The translations under genes were made by a program, and so were the position numbers. From Fictibacillus nanhaiensis (lineage in GTDB: Bacteria; Bacillota; Bacilli; Bacillales; Fictibacillaceae), in the NCBI GenBank assembly GCA_017052515.1, contig JAFHKR010000039.1:1178001-1242000 (forward strand): DNA of 64,000 nucleotides. Reading direction: 5' to 3'. Of the stretch, positions 42,762 through 51,665 are shown in pieces. Every line of letters starts with the position of its first letter. The first letter of the stretch is position 1. The notes under the pieces were generated by a model that worked only from the letters and a program-made list of their open reading frames with translations, had not been told where the DNA came from and searched no databases.

Positions 42762-43756
42762 GTTTTATCCTCCATGTGTGTTCGGTGTTGGCGTAAAAAA
42801 AGATCGATCTCATCTATAGTCGGAATCGAGGGGATCGCTCCTTTTTTTAAAGTAGTTAAAGCCCCTACAGCATTCGCTGTTTGAAGTATTTGTACAATGT
42901 CAGTTTCTTGTAACTCAAGAAGTTTTGCGCGTCCCAAAAGTTGGTGTAGGACACTTCCCCAAAAAACATCACCAGCTCCTGTCGAATCAAGAGCTATTAC
43001 TTTGTATCCTGGAATGAACCCCACTTTCCCGTTACATATATAGGAAGAACCCTCAGCACCTAACGTAACGATAAGTAAGGAAATTGAATACGTTTCTGAA
43101 AGTAATGTCATTGCTTTTTCTAGCATATCCTCCCCTGTAAGAAAATGAAGTTCCTCTTCTGACACCTTCACGAGGTCGGCTACCGAGAGTCCTCTTATAA
43201 TCTGTTCCTTCATCTCATCATGATCTTCCCATAGTAGTTCACGAACGTTAGGATCGAACGATATGATTTTCGAGTTTTCTATCGCCCGTTCTACCGCATG
43301 CCATGTCGCTTCTCGAGATGGTTCACCGGTTAAAGACACAGAACCGAAGTGAAATATCTTACAACGCTGAATACCCGTTTTCTCTATATTGTCTTTATGC
43401 AACATAAGGTCTGCCCCAGGTTTACGATAGAAACGAAACGACCGGTTGCCATTATCATCTAGATTTACAAATGCTAGAGTGGTAGGGATTTTTGTGTCTT
43501 TTGTGATTAAGCTGCAATCGACATGATGCTCTTTTAGTGTAGAGATTAAGTCCTCTCCAAAGAAATCTTCCCCAACCCTTGCAATCATGGAAGTAGCTCT
43601 TCCCCATTTTCCCAGTGCCGCCACAACGTTTGCAGGCGCCCCACCTGGGTTTTGTTCAAAGGTTGGTCTATTGTTGAGTGAAGGCCCAGCTGGAGTAAAG
43701 TCGATCAAGAGCTCTCCAATTGCCACTACATCTATCTCTTTCATGTTCATCACCAC
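42758..43756 (-). CDS. PfkB-family carbohydrate kinase (fructokinase-like)
   Basis: The 332-aa ribokinase-fold protein has VVAIGELLIDFTP at the start, NPGGAPANVVAALGKWGR (PfkB signature 1) near residue 35 and DSTGAGDVFWGSVLHQLL (signature 2 with catalytic Asp and anion hole GAGD) near residue 258. It should phosphorylate fructose released by the GH32 enzymes. The start is uncertain: GTG, ATG or ATG within the first five codons (43756-43744). A hairpin separates it from the binding-protein gene upstream; it overlaps the GH32 gene downstream. Confidence 0.9.
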   Translation of the reverse strand: MVMNMKEIDVVAIGELLIDFTPAGPSLNNRPTFEQNPGGAPANVVAALGKWGRATSMIARVGEDFFGEDLISTLKEHHVDCSLITKDTKIPTTLAFVNLDDNGNRSFRFYRKPGADLMLHKDNIEKTGIQRCKIFHFGSVSLTGEPSREATWHAVERAIENSKIISFDPNVRELLWEDHDEMKEQIIRGLSVADLVKVSEEELHFLTGEDMLEKAMTLLSETYSISLLIVTLGAEGSSYICNGKVGFIPGYKVIALDSTGAGDVFWGSVLHQLLGRAKLLELQETDIVQILQTANAVGALTTLKKGAIPSIPTIDEIDLFLRQHRTHMEDKT

Positions 43757-43767
43757 GATTTTAAAAA

Positions 43768-43793
43768 GCCGGAAAACAAATATGTGTTCCGGC
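43768..43793 (-). terminator. Intra-operon hairpin after the binding-protein gene
   Basis: GCCGGAA and TTCCGGC flank a 12-nt loop; TTTTTAAAA follows on the minus strand. Such hairpins after solute-binding-protein genes usually keep that message more abundant than the downstream genes. Confidence 0.75.
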
Positions 43794-43806
43794 CTTCCTA
43801 GATTTT

Positions 43807-45393
43807 TTATTTATTAAATCGATCTAGTCCGTCTTGATAGATTTTCATCATATCTTCGACTCCCATTTCTTCTAAAGCTTTAACGTAGGCTTTCCAATCT
43901 TTATCACTAAACCCTTCAACGATAAACTTCGCACGAGTCTGATTCACAAGTTCTTTGACATCCGTTTCTATCGTGTTGACCTTATCTAACTCTTCAGGTT
44001 TGAAGAAGATTGTTGGATACTTTTCTTTTTCCATGAAAGGACGATAGATGTTATCTAGATCCTTAATTCGTTGCTTAGCACGTGGTTCCATCTCAACAAT
44101 CGTACCAAAATCTTCTTTTAAAATAACACCTGCGCCATTTGGTGCTACTTTTTGACGATATTCTCCCATCGCTACACCCTCAGGCAGTTCTTTGTTCACA
44201 AGTTTTCCGTTCTCGTCTTCTTCATAGACGATTCCGATCGGACCCCAATGAATCTGTGCAGCCATCTTTGGTTCATACTGCTCATCAATCCAGCGCATCG
44301 TAATCTCAGGGTTCTTGTTAGCATTCGTAATAACAAACGCGTTTCTAGCAAACTCTGAACCATTCGATCGACCGACTAACTTCTCTCCCGTTGGTCCTTC
44401 TAGAGGAGGCATTAGAACGTAATCACCTGCTCGCTCAGGTCCCACTACTTCTTCGGTTTCCCACCAGATGTAAGATCCGAGTGTTTCATCCTTTGTTTTA
44501 CCTTTTGCTAAATACTGAGCAGCATCTTGGGTAAAAGATTCAGGATCGATCAATCCTTCTTTATACCATTGATGGAAGTATTGAAGAGCTTCTTTGTATT
44601 CTTGTTTGTCTGCTGTAAAGATCACTTTTCCATCTCGTACGATACGATGATCGAGGTTATCCGGTTGACCAAAAGCAGCGAAGAAATCACCAATATCCGC
44701 ACACCACCAGAGATGCATAAAACTCAATGGAATCTCATCTTTTTTTCCGTTTCCGTTTGGATCTTGTGTTTTAAACGCACGAAGTACTTCTGTATATTCA
44801 TCAAGTGTTGTAGGCATTTGAAGTCCTAAGTTATCTAACCATTTTTTATTGATTGACGGAAAGAACGGTGTATCGCCGATTCCCATCTCTTCTGCAGTAG
44901 GTAGTGAATAGATGTGACCATCAGGAGCTGTAATCCCTCTTTCTATCTCAGGTCGTTTCTTAAAGACTTCTTTTAAGTTTGGTGCATATTCATCAATTAG
45001 GTCTTCAAGCGGAATGAGTGTACCGTTCTGTCCGTAAGTCACAAGGTCATAGTCGGTAAATTGAGCGCCGTAAAAAGCATCTGGTAGATCACCACTCGCT
45101 AATAATAGATTCTTCTTTTCCTGATAATCGGTATCAGGTATGTTCTTCCACTTGATTGCTACGTTCGTCGATTTTTCCAGCCTTTTAAAGATTTCCATCT
45201 CAGAATAATCTGGTGCGAGTGGTGCTTTTGGTGCTACAATATTAAGTGAAACTTTTTCTTTCACGATTGGCAGGCCTGTTTTCTCAAAAGTCGCTTTATC
45301 CTTTGGCTCGGATTCTTCTTTTGAGTTACAGCCTGCTAATACAAGACTAGCACTTAAGAAAACCGTTGTTCCTACTGAAAATACCTTCTTCAT
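43807..45393 (-). CDS. Sugar ABC transporter solute-binding lipoprotein (LipO/YtcQ type)
   Basis: The 528-aa protein has the lipobox LVLAGC at residues 17-22. A long binding-protein fold follows (family 1, large YtcQ/LipO group), with KKNLLLASGDLPDAFYG, AFKTQDPNGNGKKDEIPLSF and NPEITMRWIDEQYEP. The group usually binds oligosaccharides. With two permeases upstream and GH32 enzymes downstream it should capture sucrose-like or fructan oligomers outside the membrane. GGGGGATAAC precedes the ATG. Confidence 0.9.
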   Translation of the reverse strand: MKKVFSVGTTVFLSASLVLAGCNSKEESEPKDKATFEKTGLPIVKEKVSLNIVAPKAPLAPDYSEMEIFKRLEKSTNVAIKWKNIPDTDYQEKKNLLLASGDLPDAFYGAQFTDYDLVTYGQNGTLIPLEDLIDEYAPNLKEVFKKRPEIERGITAPDGHIYSLPTAEEMGIGDTPFFPSINKKWLDNLGLQMPTTLDEYTEVLRAFKTQDPNGNGKKDEIPLSFMHLWWCADIGDFFAAFGQPDNLDHRIVRDGKVIFTADKQEYKEALQYFHQWYKEGLIDPESFTQDAAQYLAKGKTKDETLGSYIWWETEEVVGPERAGDYVLMPPLEGPTGEKLVGRSNGSEFARNAFVITNANKNPEITMRWIDEQYEPKMAAQIHWGPIGIVYEEDENGKLVNKELPEGVAMGEYRQKVAPNGAGVILKEDFGTIVEMEPRAKQRIKDLDNIYRPFMEKEKYPTIFFKPEELDKVNTIETDVKELVNQTRAKFIVEGFSDKDWKAYVKALEEMGVEDMMKIYQDGLDRFNK

Positions 45394-45464
45394 GTTATCC
45401 CCCCTAATGTTTTTGCTGGCACTAATGAACCCGTTTAAGTCCTGATCACCTCCTAAAGAATGAT

Positions 45465-46361
45465 TTAACCTTTTATAGATCCAATCATGACACCTTTCAC
45501 AAAATAACGTTGCAAGAAAGGATAGAGAATCAATAATGGGAATGTTGAAACGATGATCATGCCATACTTGATGAGTTCAGCTACTCGCTGCTTGGCTGCA
45601 TATGATTCTACATCCATCATCATCGCCGCAGAGTTTGATACTTGGTTCTCTACTAAAATATTTCTTAAGATTAGTTGTAGCGGATACTTCGATTCATCAT
45701 TTAAATAGATCAGGGCATCAAAGAATCCATTCCAATGTCCAACTACATGAAACAGCACCATGACAGCGATGATCGGTTTGGATAGAGGTAAGACAATCTT
45801 AAAGAAAAATCGTGTGTTGGAACATCCATCTATAAACGCTGCTTCCCTAAGCTCCCCTGGAATGGAAGTTTCAAAGAATGTCTTTGCGATGATAATATTC
45901 CACACACCAACGGCGTTTGGAATCACCATTGCCCAGATGGTATCGACCATCCCAAGGTCTTTAACTAGCAGATAGGTTGGAATGAGCCCTCCGCTAAAGA
46001 ACATCGTAAAAACGAACACGAGCATGATGAGATTCCTTCCGTAAAAATCAGGTCTTGATAGTGGATAAGCTGCGGTTAGCGTTAACATGATTGATATCGC
46101 TGTCCCGACCGCTGCATATAGTATCGTGTTACCATACCCGACCCAGATCAACGTATCGCTGAAGATCCGTTCATATCCTTCAAGCGTAATATCCTTCGGC
46201 CAAAGCCAAACTTCCCCTGCAAAAACAGCGTTCGGATCACTGATGGAACTGATCGAAATAAAGTACAGCGGATATAATACCATCAAGGCATATAAAGTCA
46301 TCAACCCGTAGTTCACCACGTCAAACGTCATATCCCCTTTGGTTCTTCTGAATGCTCTCAA
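45465..46361 (-). CDS. Carbohydrate ABC permease, MalG/YtcP type
   Basis: The 298-aa protein has six membrane helices and the permease EAA loop ELREAAFIDGCSNTRFFFKIVLPLSKP near residue 190. I place the start at TTG 46361, since GGAGAGGAG lies 6 nt upstream and directly follows the stop of the partner permease; the longer frame would overlap it and has no ribosome binding site. It forms the channel with the 46375-47328 protein. No ATPase gene is present, so a shared MsmX-like ATPase is inferred. Confidence 0.9.
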   Translation of the reverse strand: MRAFRRTKGDMTFDVVNYGLMTLYALMVLYPLYFISISSISDPNAVFAGEVWLWPKDITLEGYERIFSDTLIWVGYGNTILYAAVGTAISIMLTLTAAYPLSRPDFYGRNLIMLVFVFTMFFSGGLIPTYLLVKDLGMVDTIWAMVIPNAVGVWNIIIAKTFFETSIPGELREAAFIDGCSNTRFFFKIVLPLSKPIIAVMVLFHVVGHWNGFFDALIYLNDESKYPLQLILRNILVENQVSNSAAMMMDVESYAAKQRVAELIKYGMIIVSTFPLLILYPFLQRYFVKGVMIGSIKG

Positions 46362-46374
46362 TGATCTCCTCTCC

Positions 46375-47328
46375 TTACCATAAGCTGTTACCCCCAAGCT
46401 TTCTCACGATTCTGTTTACCAGTAAGAGCATAATTAAATTGATAACAGAGTTAAAAAGTCCGATGGCGGCTGCAAAACTATATTGAGCACGTTGAAGACC
46501 AATCTCATACACATAAGTTGGAATGATGGCTGAGGCAGATTTATTCAAATCTGTCTGCATCAAATATGCTTTTTCAAATCCAATGTTCATGATGTTTCCA
46601 ATCGCAAGAATTAACAGGATCACAATTGTCGGTCGTATGCCTGGGATATCAACATGCCAAATTCGCTGCCACTTATTCGCCCCATCCATAATTGCGGCTT
46701 CATGGAGTGCTGGTGAAACACCCGCTAGAGCTGCTAGATAGATAATGGTCGCCCATCCTGTCTCTTGCCAAAGTCCGGATATCACATAAAGTGGTTTGAA
46801 CCATTCTGGTCTCGCCATGAATAATATAGGTTCTCCACCGAACAAGACGATCAGATGGTTCACGATTCCACTTGTGGGAGATAAGAACACGAACAGAATT
46901 CCGACTAAAACAACAGTTGAGATAAAGTGCGGTGCATAGATGACCGTTTGAACAAACTTCTTGTAGCGTTCACTCGTCAGTTGATTTAACAAAAGAGCGA
47001 CGATGATCGGAACCGGAAACGTAAAGATGAAAGCCCAAAGACTTAAGCTGAGCGTATTCTTAATGAGCGTCCAGAACTGATAAGATTCGAAGAACCTCGT
47101 AAAATGCTGGAAGCCAATCCAAGGGCTTCCCCAAATTCCTTCTGTAGGTATGTACTGTTTGAATGCCAGCTGGATACCATACATCGGAACATACTTAAAC
47201 ACGATGAACCATAACAAGCACGGAAGAACAAACAGATACAACTCCCAATTGCGCATGATTTTTTTCCGTCTTGTTGTCTTTCTTGGAACAACAACGACTT
47301 GTTTTTCTTTGTTTAATAACAATTCCAT
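46375..47328 (-). CDS. Carbohydrate ABC permease, MalF/LplB type
   Basis: The 317-aa protein has a basic N-terminus (VVVPRKTTRRKKIMR), six membrane helices, WIGFQHFTRFF and the EAA loop SPALHEAAIMDGANKWQRIWHVDIP (about residue 215). This is the LplB/YteP group, which pairs with YtcP-like permeases. It is the first structural gene of the fructoside operon. GGAGGTGATG precedes the ATG, and the LacI-type operator lies immediately upstream. Confidence 0.92.
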   Translation of the reverse strand: MELLLNKEKQVVVVPRKTTRRKKIMRNWELYLFVLPCLLWFIVFKYVPMYGIQLAFKQYIPTEGIWGSPWIGFQHFTRFFESYQFWTLIKNTLSLSLWAFIFTFPVPIIVALLLNQLTSERYKKFVQTVIYAPHFISTVVLVGILFVFLSPTSGIVNHLIVLFGGEPILFMARPEWFKPLYVISGLWQETGWATIIYLAALAGVSPALHEAAIMDGANKWQRIWHVDIPGIRPTIVILLILAIGNIMNIGFEKAYLMQTDLNKSASAIIPTYVYEIGLQRAQYSFAAAIGLFNSVINLIMLLLVNRIVRKLGGNSLW

Positions 47329-47340
47329 TTCATCACCTCC

Positions 47341-47356
47341 ACGTAATCGATTACGT
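47341..47356. promoter_or_regulatory. LacI-family operator in front of the fructoside operon
   Basis: ACGTAATCGATTACGT is a perfect 16-bp palindrome with central CG, the LacI/GalR hallmark. It sits just upstream of the first permease's ribosome binding site, so a bound repressor would block the operon. The same palindrome occurs upstream of the regulator gene. Confidence 0.85.
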
Positions 47357-47361
47357 AATAA

Positions 47362-47374
47362 TGAAGCGCTTACA
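47362..47374. promoter_or_regulatory. cre-like site, imperfect
   Basis: TGAAGCGCTTACA has the palindromic AAGCGCTT core of CcpA sites but is one base shorter than the usual 14-bp consensus. Catabolite repression of the operon is plausible but weakly supported. Confidence 0.35.
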
Positions 47375-47391
47375 AATGCGCTTTTAAAATA

Positions 47392-48396
47392 TCAACAGCT
47401 ATCCCGTTGTATGATTTCAGTTTGTAGCCTCATCTCAATAAAATCAGCTTCCGGGTTTTCAATCCTTCTGAGTATGGCCTCTGCGGCTTTGACTCCTAGT
47501 TCAAATGAGGGTTGTTTGATCATTGTGAGCGAGGGTGTGGTGATTTTTGCCCACTCGTAATCGTCAAATCCGATAACCGCTACATCGTTCGGGATCACTT
47601 TTTTGTGGTCTTGAAGACACTTTACTACTCCCATCGTCATCACGTTATTGGCAGTAAGTACAGCAGAAATCTCTGATGAAGATAATAACTCTTTTGTCAG
47701 GTTGTATCCGTTCTCAAGTGTAGGGACAGCCTCTTTGATCAATGTGTCGTCTAACTTCATTCCCTCTTCTAATAGAGCCTGCTTATACCCTTCTAACCGC
47801 TCATCACTCGTTGAGATCCCGAGTGGTCCTGTAATGAATGCGATTTTTTTATGACCTTTTGATAACAAGAGTTTGATGGCTTCATATGTGCCCTTTTTCC
47901 CATCACTTAAAATAAAGTCTCCCTTATCGTAGCCTTCTGGTTTACGATCGATAAAGACGACAGGATAATCTCCGTTCAACTCTTGATGTAGAAACTCATG
48001 ACTCTGAGAAGTAGGTGCCATGATAAGACCGTCAATAAACTGATCGTTGAACATCGTGATCTGTTCTCTCTCCATGTTCAGTTCTTCATTCGTGTTACTC
48101 ACGATCAGTTGGTACCCGTACCTCTTTAGTACGCTTCCAATTCCATGAGCAATGGACATGAAGAAAAAGTTGGATGTATCGTCGGATTGAACCGGAATGA
48201 TAAGTCCGATGATGTTCGATTTACGACTTCTTAAGTTTCTCGCGACTGGGTTCGGACGGTAATTGAGTTCCTTCATAGCTTGAAATACTTTTTGTTTCGT
48301 CTCTTCAGCAACATACCGCGTTTCATTGATCACGTGGGACACGGTGGCTGTGGAAACATTCGCTTTTAAAGCAACTTCTTTCATGTTCACTGCCAT
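47392..48396 (-). CDS. LacI-family repressor of the fructoside operon
   Basis: The 334-aa protein has an N-terminal helix-turn-helix and hinge (residues 1-60, VALKANVSTATVSHVINETRYVAEETKQKV, LNYRPNPVARNLRSRKS) and a periplasmic-binding-like effector domain (residues 62-330). GAGGAG lies 8 nt before ATG. It lies upstream of the first permease in the same direction. Palindromes flank it on both sides, so it should repress itself and the operon until a fructoside or its phosphate is present. Confidence 0.92.
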   Translation of the reverse strand: MAVNMKEVALKANVSTATVSHVINETRYVAEETKQKVFQAMKELNYRPNPVARNLRSRKSNIIGLIIPVQSDDTSNFFFMSIAHGIGSVLKRYGYQLIVSNTNEELNMEREQITMFNDQFIDGLIMAPTSQSHEFLHQELNGDYPVVFIDRKPEGYDKGDFILSDGKKGTYEAIKLLLSKGHKKIAFITGPLGISTSDERLEGYKQALLEEGMKLDDTLIKEAVPTLENGYNLTKELLSSSEISAVLTANNVMTMGVVKCLQDHKKVIPNDVAVIGFDDYEWAKITTPSLTMIKQPSFELGVKAAEAILRRIENPEADFIEMRLQTEIIQRDSC

Positions 48397-48420
48397 TCCT
48401 ATTACTCCTCAAAAAAACTG

Positions 48421-48446
48421 ACGTAATCGATTACGTAATCGATTAC
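48421..48446. promoter_or_regulatory. Tandem overlapping LacI-type operators before the regulator gene
   Basis: ACGTAATCGATTACGT (48421-48436) is followed by a second overlapping palindrome GTAATCGATTAC (48435-48446). The pair lies 25 nt upstream of the LacI-family start and predicts autoregulation. Confidence 0.85.
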
Positions 48447-48572
48447 TTATAGAATAGTTCACCTTCCATTATTTAGTCAACACATTTATTTTTAAATTTT
48501 CAGTTTTTTAATAGGATAAAACAATAAATAAAACTTGAATCAATCACTCAAGTTTTAACACTTATTTATTCT

Positions 48573-48713
48573 CTAAGGTTTAAAATCTTCTTCATCCTCA
48601 ATTAAAGATAGAGGTTTGAGTTCCGGTCGTATACATCTTTTAGGTCCAGTAGTGCTTTGAATGGCTTCTATTCCTTGGGCTCCAATAAGACCTACTATCG
48701 AATGATGATTCAT
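48573..48713 (-). CDS. Doubtful 46-aa open frame
   Basis: The ATG frame encodes MNHHSIVGLIGAQGIEAIQ and an acidic end IEDEEDFKP. Composition is protein-like, but the ribosome binding site is weak (GATGG 8 nt upstream) and no terminator follows closely. It lies in the otherwise empty 500-bp stretch behind the LacI promoter. It may be a small gene or a remnant. Confidence 0.3.
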   Translation of the reverse strand: MNHHSIVGLIGAQGIEAIQSTTGPKRCIRPELKPLSLIEDEEDFKP

Positions 48714-48825
48714 TGTGAATTCCATCTCTATAAGGAAGTAAAACGCAAACTTGTTGTTCTATTCTTTACTTTTATCGAATGTGGGGATAAATCCCATTAT
48801 CTCAAACCGTTTAAGGCAAAATAAA

Positions 48826-48860
48826 AGGAATGATCTCAGTCTAATACCAAGATCATTCCT
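48826..48860 (-). terminator. Terminator
   Basis: AGGAATGATCT and AGATCATTCCT pair across a 13-nt loop; TTTTATTTT follows on the minus strand. It lies downstream of the proline dehydrogenase remnant, whose original terminator it probably is. Confidence 0.85.
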
Positions 48861-48926
48861 CTAGCGCGATCTGAATTTTTATGATCTAACTTTTTGTATG
48901 ATTATCTCGTAATACTGTGTTTTTTT

Positions 48927-49214
48927 CTAATAAGATGAATGATTGTTTCCTGGAAATTCGATAACGTCAGTAATTGCTGTATAAATATTTGGTGGATACT
49001 CTGCGATACGGTGTGCTAAATATAGATACCACTCTGTACCATAAGTTATATAAACTCTTGCTCTGTGTCCTTCGTTTTTAACTCTTTTAATCAGATCAGG
49101 TCTAACTCCATCTAGCATTTCAACTTCGACTGTTGAGTGGTTAAGATAATCTCGTTCAACGATTCTTTGTAACAATTCTTCATCATGAGTCGCAATAGAG
49201 ACAGGATGTTCAAA
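48927..49214 (-). pseudogene. Proline dehydrogenase, C-terminal remnant
   Basis: About 95 codons match the last part of bacterial PutB/FadM-type proline dehydrogenases: FEHPVSIATHDEELLQRIVERD, VEVEMLDGVRPDLIKRV and RARVYITYGTEWYLYLAHRIAEYPPNIY. The FAD-domain residues of the N-terminal two thirds are absent. The frame begins at the very end of the DJ-1/PfpI gene, so a deletion or insertion joined the two. Confidence 0.82.
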
Positions 49215-49219
49215 CTCAT

Positions 49220-49849
49220 CTATTCCAAAGAGCTCATTAACTGAAAGAAGTATTCAGGCTCTTGAGTCTTATTGAGCTTATACCATGAATGTAAGGTATC
49301 CGGTGCAAATACATCTAATCTTTTAATCACTTCTCTCGCAAATTCGAGAGGAGCAAAGCCTGATGCCGTAACCAAATTCTCATCAGTTACCGCAGGTCCC
49401 ACCTCATATAATTGTTCTCCTTCATAATTTGAACAGACCATTTTCAAGTAGTCTAAGTTATTACTCGTATGTTTTCTCGTATCGAGGTACCCCATATTCG
49501 CAAGTGCTATTGTTGCACCACAAATCGCCGCAACAATCGTACCCTGCTGTATAGCGTCGCCTGTTTTTTTCAAGATGGGTTGATGAACAACTTCTCCCCA
49601 TGTATTTCCTCCAGGTAAAATTAAAAGATCCGTACTCGTTAAGCTGAACTCCTCTATTGATATATCTGGCTGAATACTTAGTCCACCCATTGTAGTAACC
49701 ATTGCTTTATCAGCTCCCACAGTTACTACTTTTAAAGGTGCTATATCTTTTTTAAAGTACCTCCCTGTATGTAGCTCAGCAATCAAATAACCATACTCCC
49801 AGTCTGACATTGTATTAAATACATATAGATACACTCTTCTTGTTTCCAT
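49220..49849 (-). CDS. DJ-1/PfpI (type 1 glutamine amidotransferase-like) family protein
   Basis: The 209-aa protein from ATG 49849, with GAGGAG 10 nt upstream, begins RRVYLYVFNTMSDWEYGYLIAEL. It has LLILPGGNTWG and the nucleophile elbow AAICGATIALANMG (Cys near residue 107), with TASGFAPLEFAREVIKRL near the end. This is the YoaZ-like branch of DJ-1/PfpI, often linked to stress or antibiotic protection. It lies directly downstream of a WYL regulator on the same strand, separated by a perfect hairpin. It ends at the joint with the proline dehydrogenase remnant. Confidence 0.87.
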   Translation of the reverse strand: METRRVYLYVFNTMSDWEYGYLIAELHTGRYFKKDIAPLKVVTVGADKAMVTTMGGLSIQPDISIEEFSLTSTDLLILPGGNTWGEVVHQPILKKTGDAIQQGTIVAAICGATIALANMGYLDTRKHTSNNLDYLKMVCSNYEGEQLYEVGPAVTDENLVTASGFAPLEFAREVIKRLDVFAPDTLHSWYKLNKTQEPEYFFQLMSSLE

Positions 49850-49892
49850 CCCAATAACACTCCTCATCACATGTAATATAGACAATTATAAA

Positions 49893-49927
49893 ATAACTTC
49901 CCTGACAGTTAACGTCAGGGAAGTTAT
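49893..49927 (-). terminator. Perfect 14-bp hairpin between WYL regulator and DJ-1 gene
   Basis: ATAACTTCCCTGAC and GTCAGGGAAGTTAT flank a 7-nt loop and touch the regulator's stop codon. The following T-content on the minus strand is moderate, so it may separate the two transcripts or act as an attenuator. Confidence 0.75.
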
Positions 49928-50889
49928 CATATTTGATGAAAGTTTATTAGATCTGACAGAACCTCAATAATCCTTTTCTTAAGACTTATAGGCTCAATCA
50001 CTTGAATAGATGTACCGTATGGTAAAAGTATGTGAGGAACATATGTATGTAAGATATCTTTTTCCAGAAGAAATGTTGCTTGATTTGATGATTGACTCTG
50101 TAAATAATGTCCTAGAAACCAATGTTGGCAGATATCTCCCAAAGCTGTTGTACTCCCATTAATAACTAAAGTGGTGCTCTTATCTTTATCTTCAAGAGTT
50201 GGCAGTAGGTTTTTCATAAAAAAGTCAGAAGCTGAAAAATCATCTGGCCGAATAAACGTGTCTTCGGTTTGAATTATCCTTTCGATTCGATCTATTCTAA
50301 AACTACGGACTTGCTTCCTAAGGTGACAAAAGCCAATCACATACCATTTCCTATTCCAATAGATGATTCTGTACGGATCGATCAATCTATAACTTGATTG
50401 GTTCTCTTTACTATTTTGGTAGGTAATCTTTACGGAGTACTCATCAGCTACGGCCGTCTCCATCTCCTTTAAAGTAGATTCTGCAGAGAACGAACTTAAA
50501 TGACTGATTACTTCTAGACTTGATAAATGTTGGTTTCTTTTTGTTTCCTGCTCTGGATTTGAGTATCTACCTAGTTTGGATAACGCCCTATTTAGTGTTT
50601 CACCTCCATAATAGCCTGCTTCACTTGCAAAAACAGCTGCGTGAAACAGTGACGTTTGCTCTTCAATATCAAAGAAAAGAGGAGCCTCTATAAAATGGTT
50701 CAATAGAGAGTATCCACCGTTATGTCCAGCATCTGATATGATAGGTACACCACTTGTTGAAAGGGTATCAATGTATCGATACACCGTTCTTATATTTAGC
50801 TCTAACTTCTCTGAGATTTGTTTGGCAGTAACTTTTTCACCTGACCGAAGCATCCATAAAACGGCTAGCATGTTGTCGATTTTAGGCAT
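49927..50889 (-). CDS. WYL-domain transcriptional regulator (YafY/YobV-like)
   Basis: The 320-aa protein has an N-terminal DeoR-type helix-turn-helix (residues 1-60, VTAKQISEKLELNIRTVYRYIDTLSTSGVPI). A WYL domain follows (residues 140-215, VKITYQNS, YRLIDPYRIIYWNRKWYVIGFCHLRKQVRSFRIDRI) and then a WCX extension to the end. Such proteins sense small molecules or nucleic acid. It is probably the regulator of the DJ-1/PfpI gene just downstream. Confidence 0.88.
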   Translation of the reverse strand: MPKIDNMLAVLWMLRSGEKVTAKQISEKLELNIRTVYRYIDTLSTSGVPIISDAGHNGGYSLLNHFIEAPLFFDIEEQTSLFHAAVFASEAGYYGGETLNRALSKLGRYSNPEQETKRNQHLSSLEVISHLSSFSAESTLKEMETAVADEYSVKITYQNSKENQSSYRLIDPYRIIYWNRKWYVIGFCHLRKQVRSFRIDRIERIIQTEDTFIRPDDFSASDFFMKNLLPTLEDKDKSTTLVINGSTTALGDICQHWFLGHYLQSQSSNQATFLLEKDILHTYVPHILLPYGTSIQVIEPISLKKRIIEVLSDLINFHQI

Positions 50890-50959
50890 AAAAAAACTCC
50901 ACTTCTATTTAGCTGATTTTCAATATATCCAATTCCTAGTATAGCTCATCACAAAAGGA

Positions 50960-51012
50960 AATAAAAAAGTGCAGATCTCCTTTATGAAGAAATGCACCTG
51001 CTTGCTAAGCAA
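50960..51012. repeat. Dispersed hairpin repeat, short form
   Basis: AAATAAAAAAGTGCAGATCTCC...GAAGAAATGCACCTGCTTGCTAAG lies just after the acetyltransferase gene at 51015 (minus strand). Confidence 0.65.
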
Positions 51013-51014
51013 TG

Positions 51015-51581
51015 TTAACTTATTCTAGAATATATACAAGTATCAGTCAGCTTGCTGCCGTCTGCGGATAGATCATCATTCCTTAAAGTACCCTCAAATG
51101 TAAATCCAAGTTTTTCAGGTATAAAGCGACTTTTTAGGTTTTTTGATTCACATCTTATTTCCATTCGCTTCAATGCAAGGTGATTTAATCCAAAGTCGAC
51201 TAACTCCTTTACGGCTTCCATCATATATCCATTACCGCTAAACTTTGTATTCACCCAGTATCCTATTTCACATTTTGGAATGTTCCAGTCAATCCCGTGA
51301 AGGCTCGCTGTTCCAATAAAGTCCTTGCTTCCATCTTTTTTAAAGATAAGGAAACGGAAACTTTCTCTTTTTAAAAAATTGATGTGAGCATTTTTTAATA
51401 AAATATGTGTTTCTTCAAGAGTAGGAATTTCTTGAAAAAGTGATAGCCACGCTTTTAACTCATTAAACGAATCTTTGATGGCTTTAAACACAATTTCTTC
51501 ATCCCCAGATTGAAGAGGTGCTCGAAGAATTAACCTTTCCGTATTCATTTGCAAAGGAATATCTAATAACAATGGATTCAT
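51015..51581 (-). CDS. GNAT N-acetyltransferase, RimJ/RimL type
   Basis: The 188-aa protein begins MNTERLILRAPLQSGD-like (the family start), with SLHGIDWNIPKCEIGYWVNTKFSGNGYMMEAVKELVDFGL and RCESKNLKSRFIPEKLGFTFEGTLRNDD. Members acetylate ribosomal protein N-termini or small molecules. A repeat copy follows its stop and another precedes its start. No partner gene is present. Confidence 0.87.
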   Translation of the reverse strand: MNPLLLDIPLQMNTERLILRAPLQSGDEEIVFKAIKDSFNELKAWLSLFQEIPTLEETHILLKNAHINFLKRESFRFLIFKKDGSKDFIGTASLHGIDWNIPKCEIGYWVNTKFSGNGYMMEAVKELVDFGLNHLALKRMEIRCESKNLKSRFIPEKLGFTFEGTLRNDDLSADGSKLTDTCIYSRIS

Positions 51582-51665
51582 AGGATTCTCTCTCCTTGAT
51601 CAAGCTAGATTAATAAATGAACAGCAGGTAGAGTAGCCACAATAGCTCCATTAATGTTTAATATT

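Noticed and set aside
48927-49175. Stand-alone 82-aa gene
   Set aside because: The protein pattern continues upstream of its ATG and matches only the C-terminus of proline dehydrogenase.
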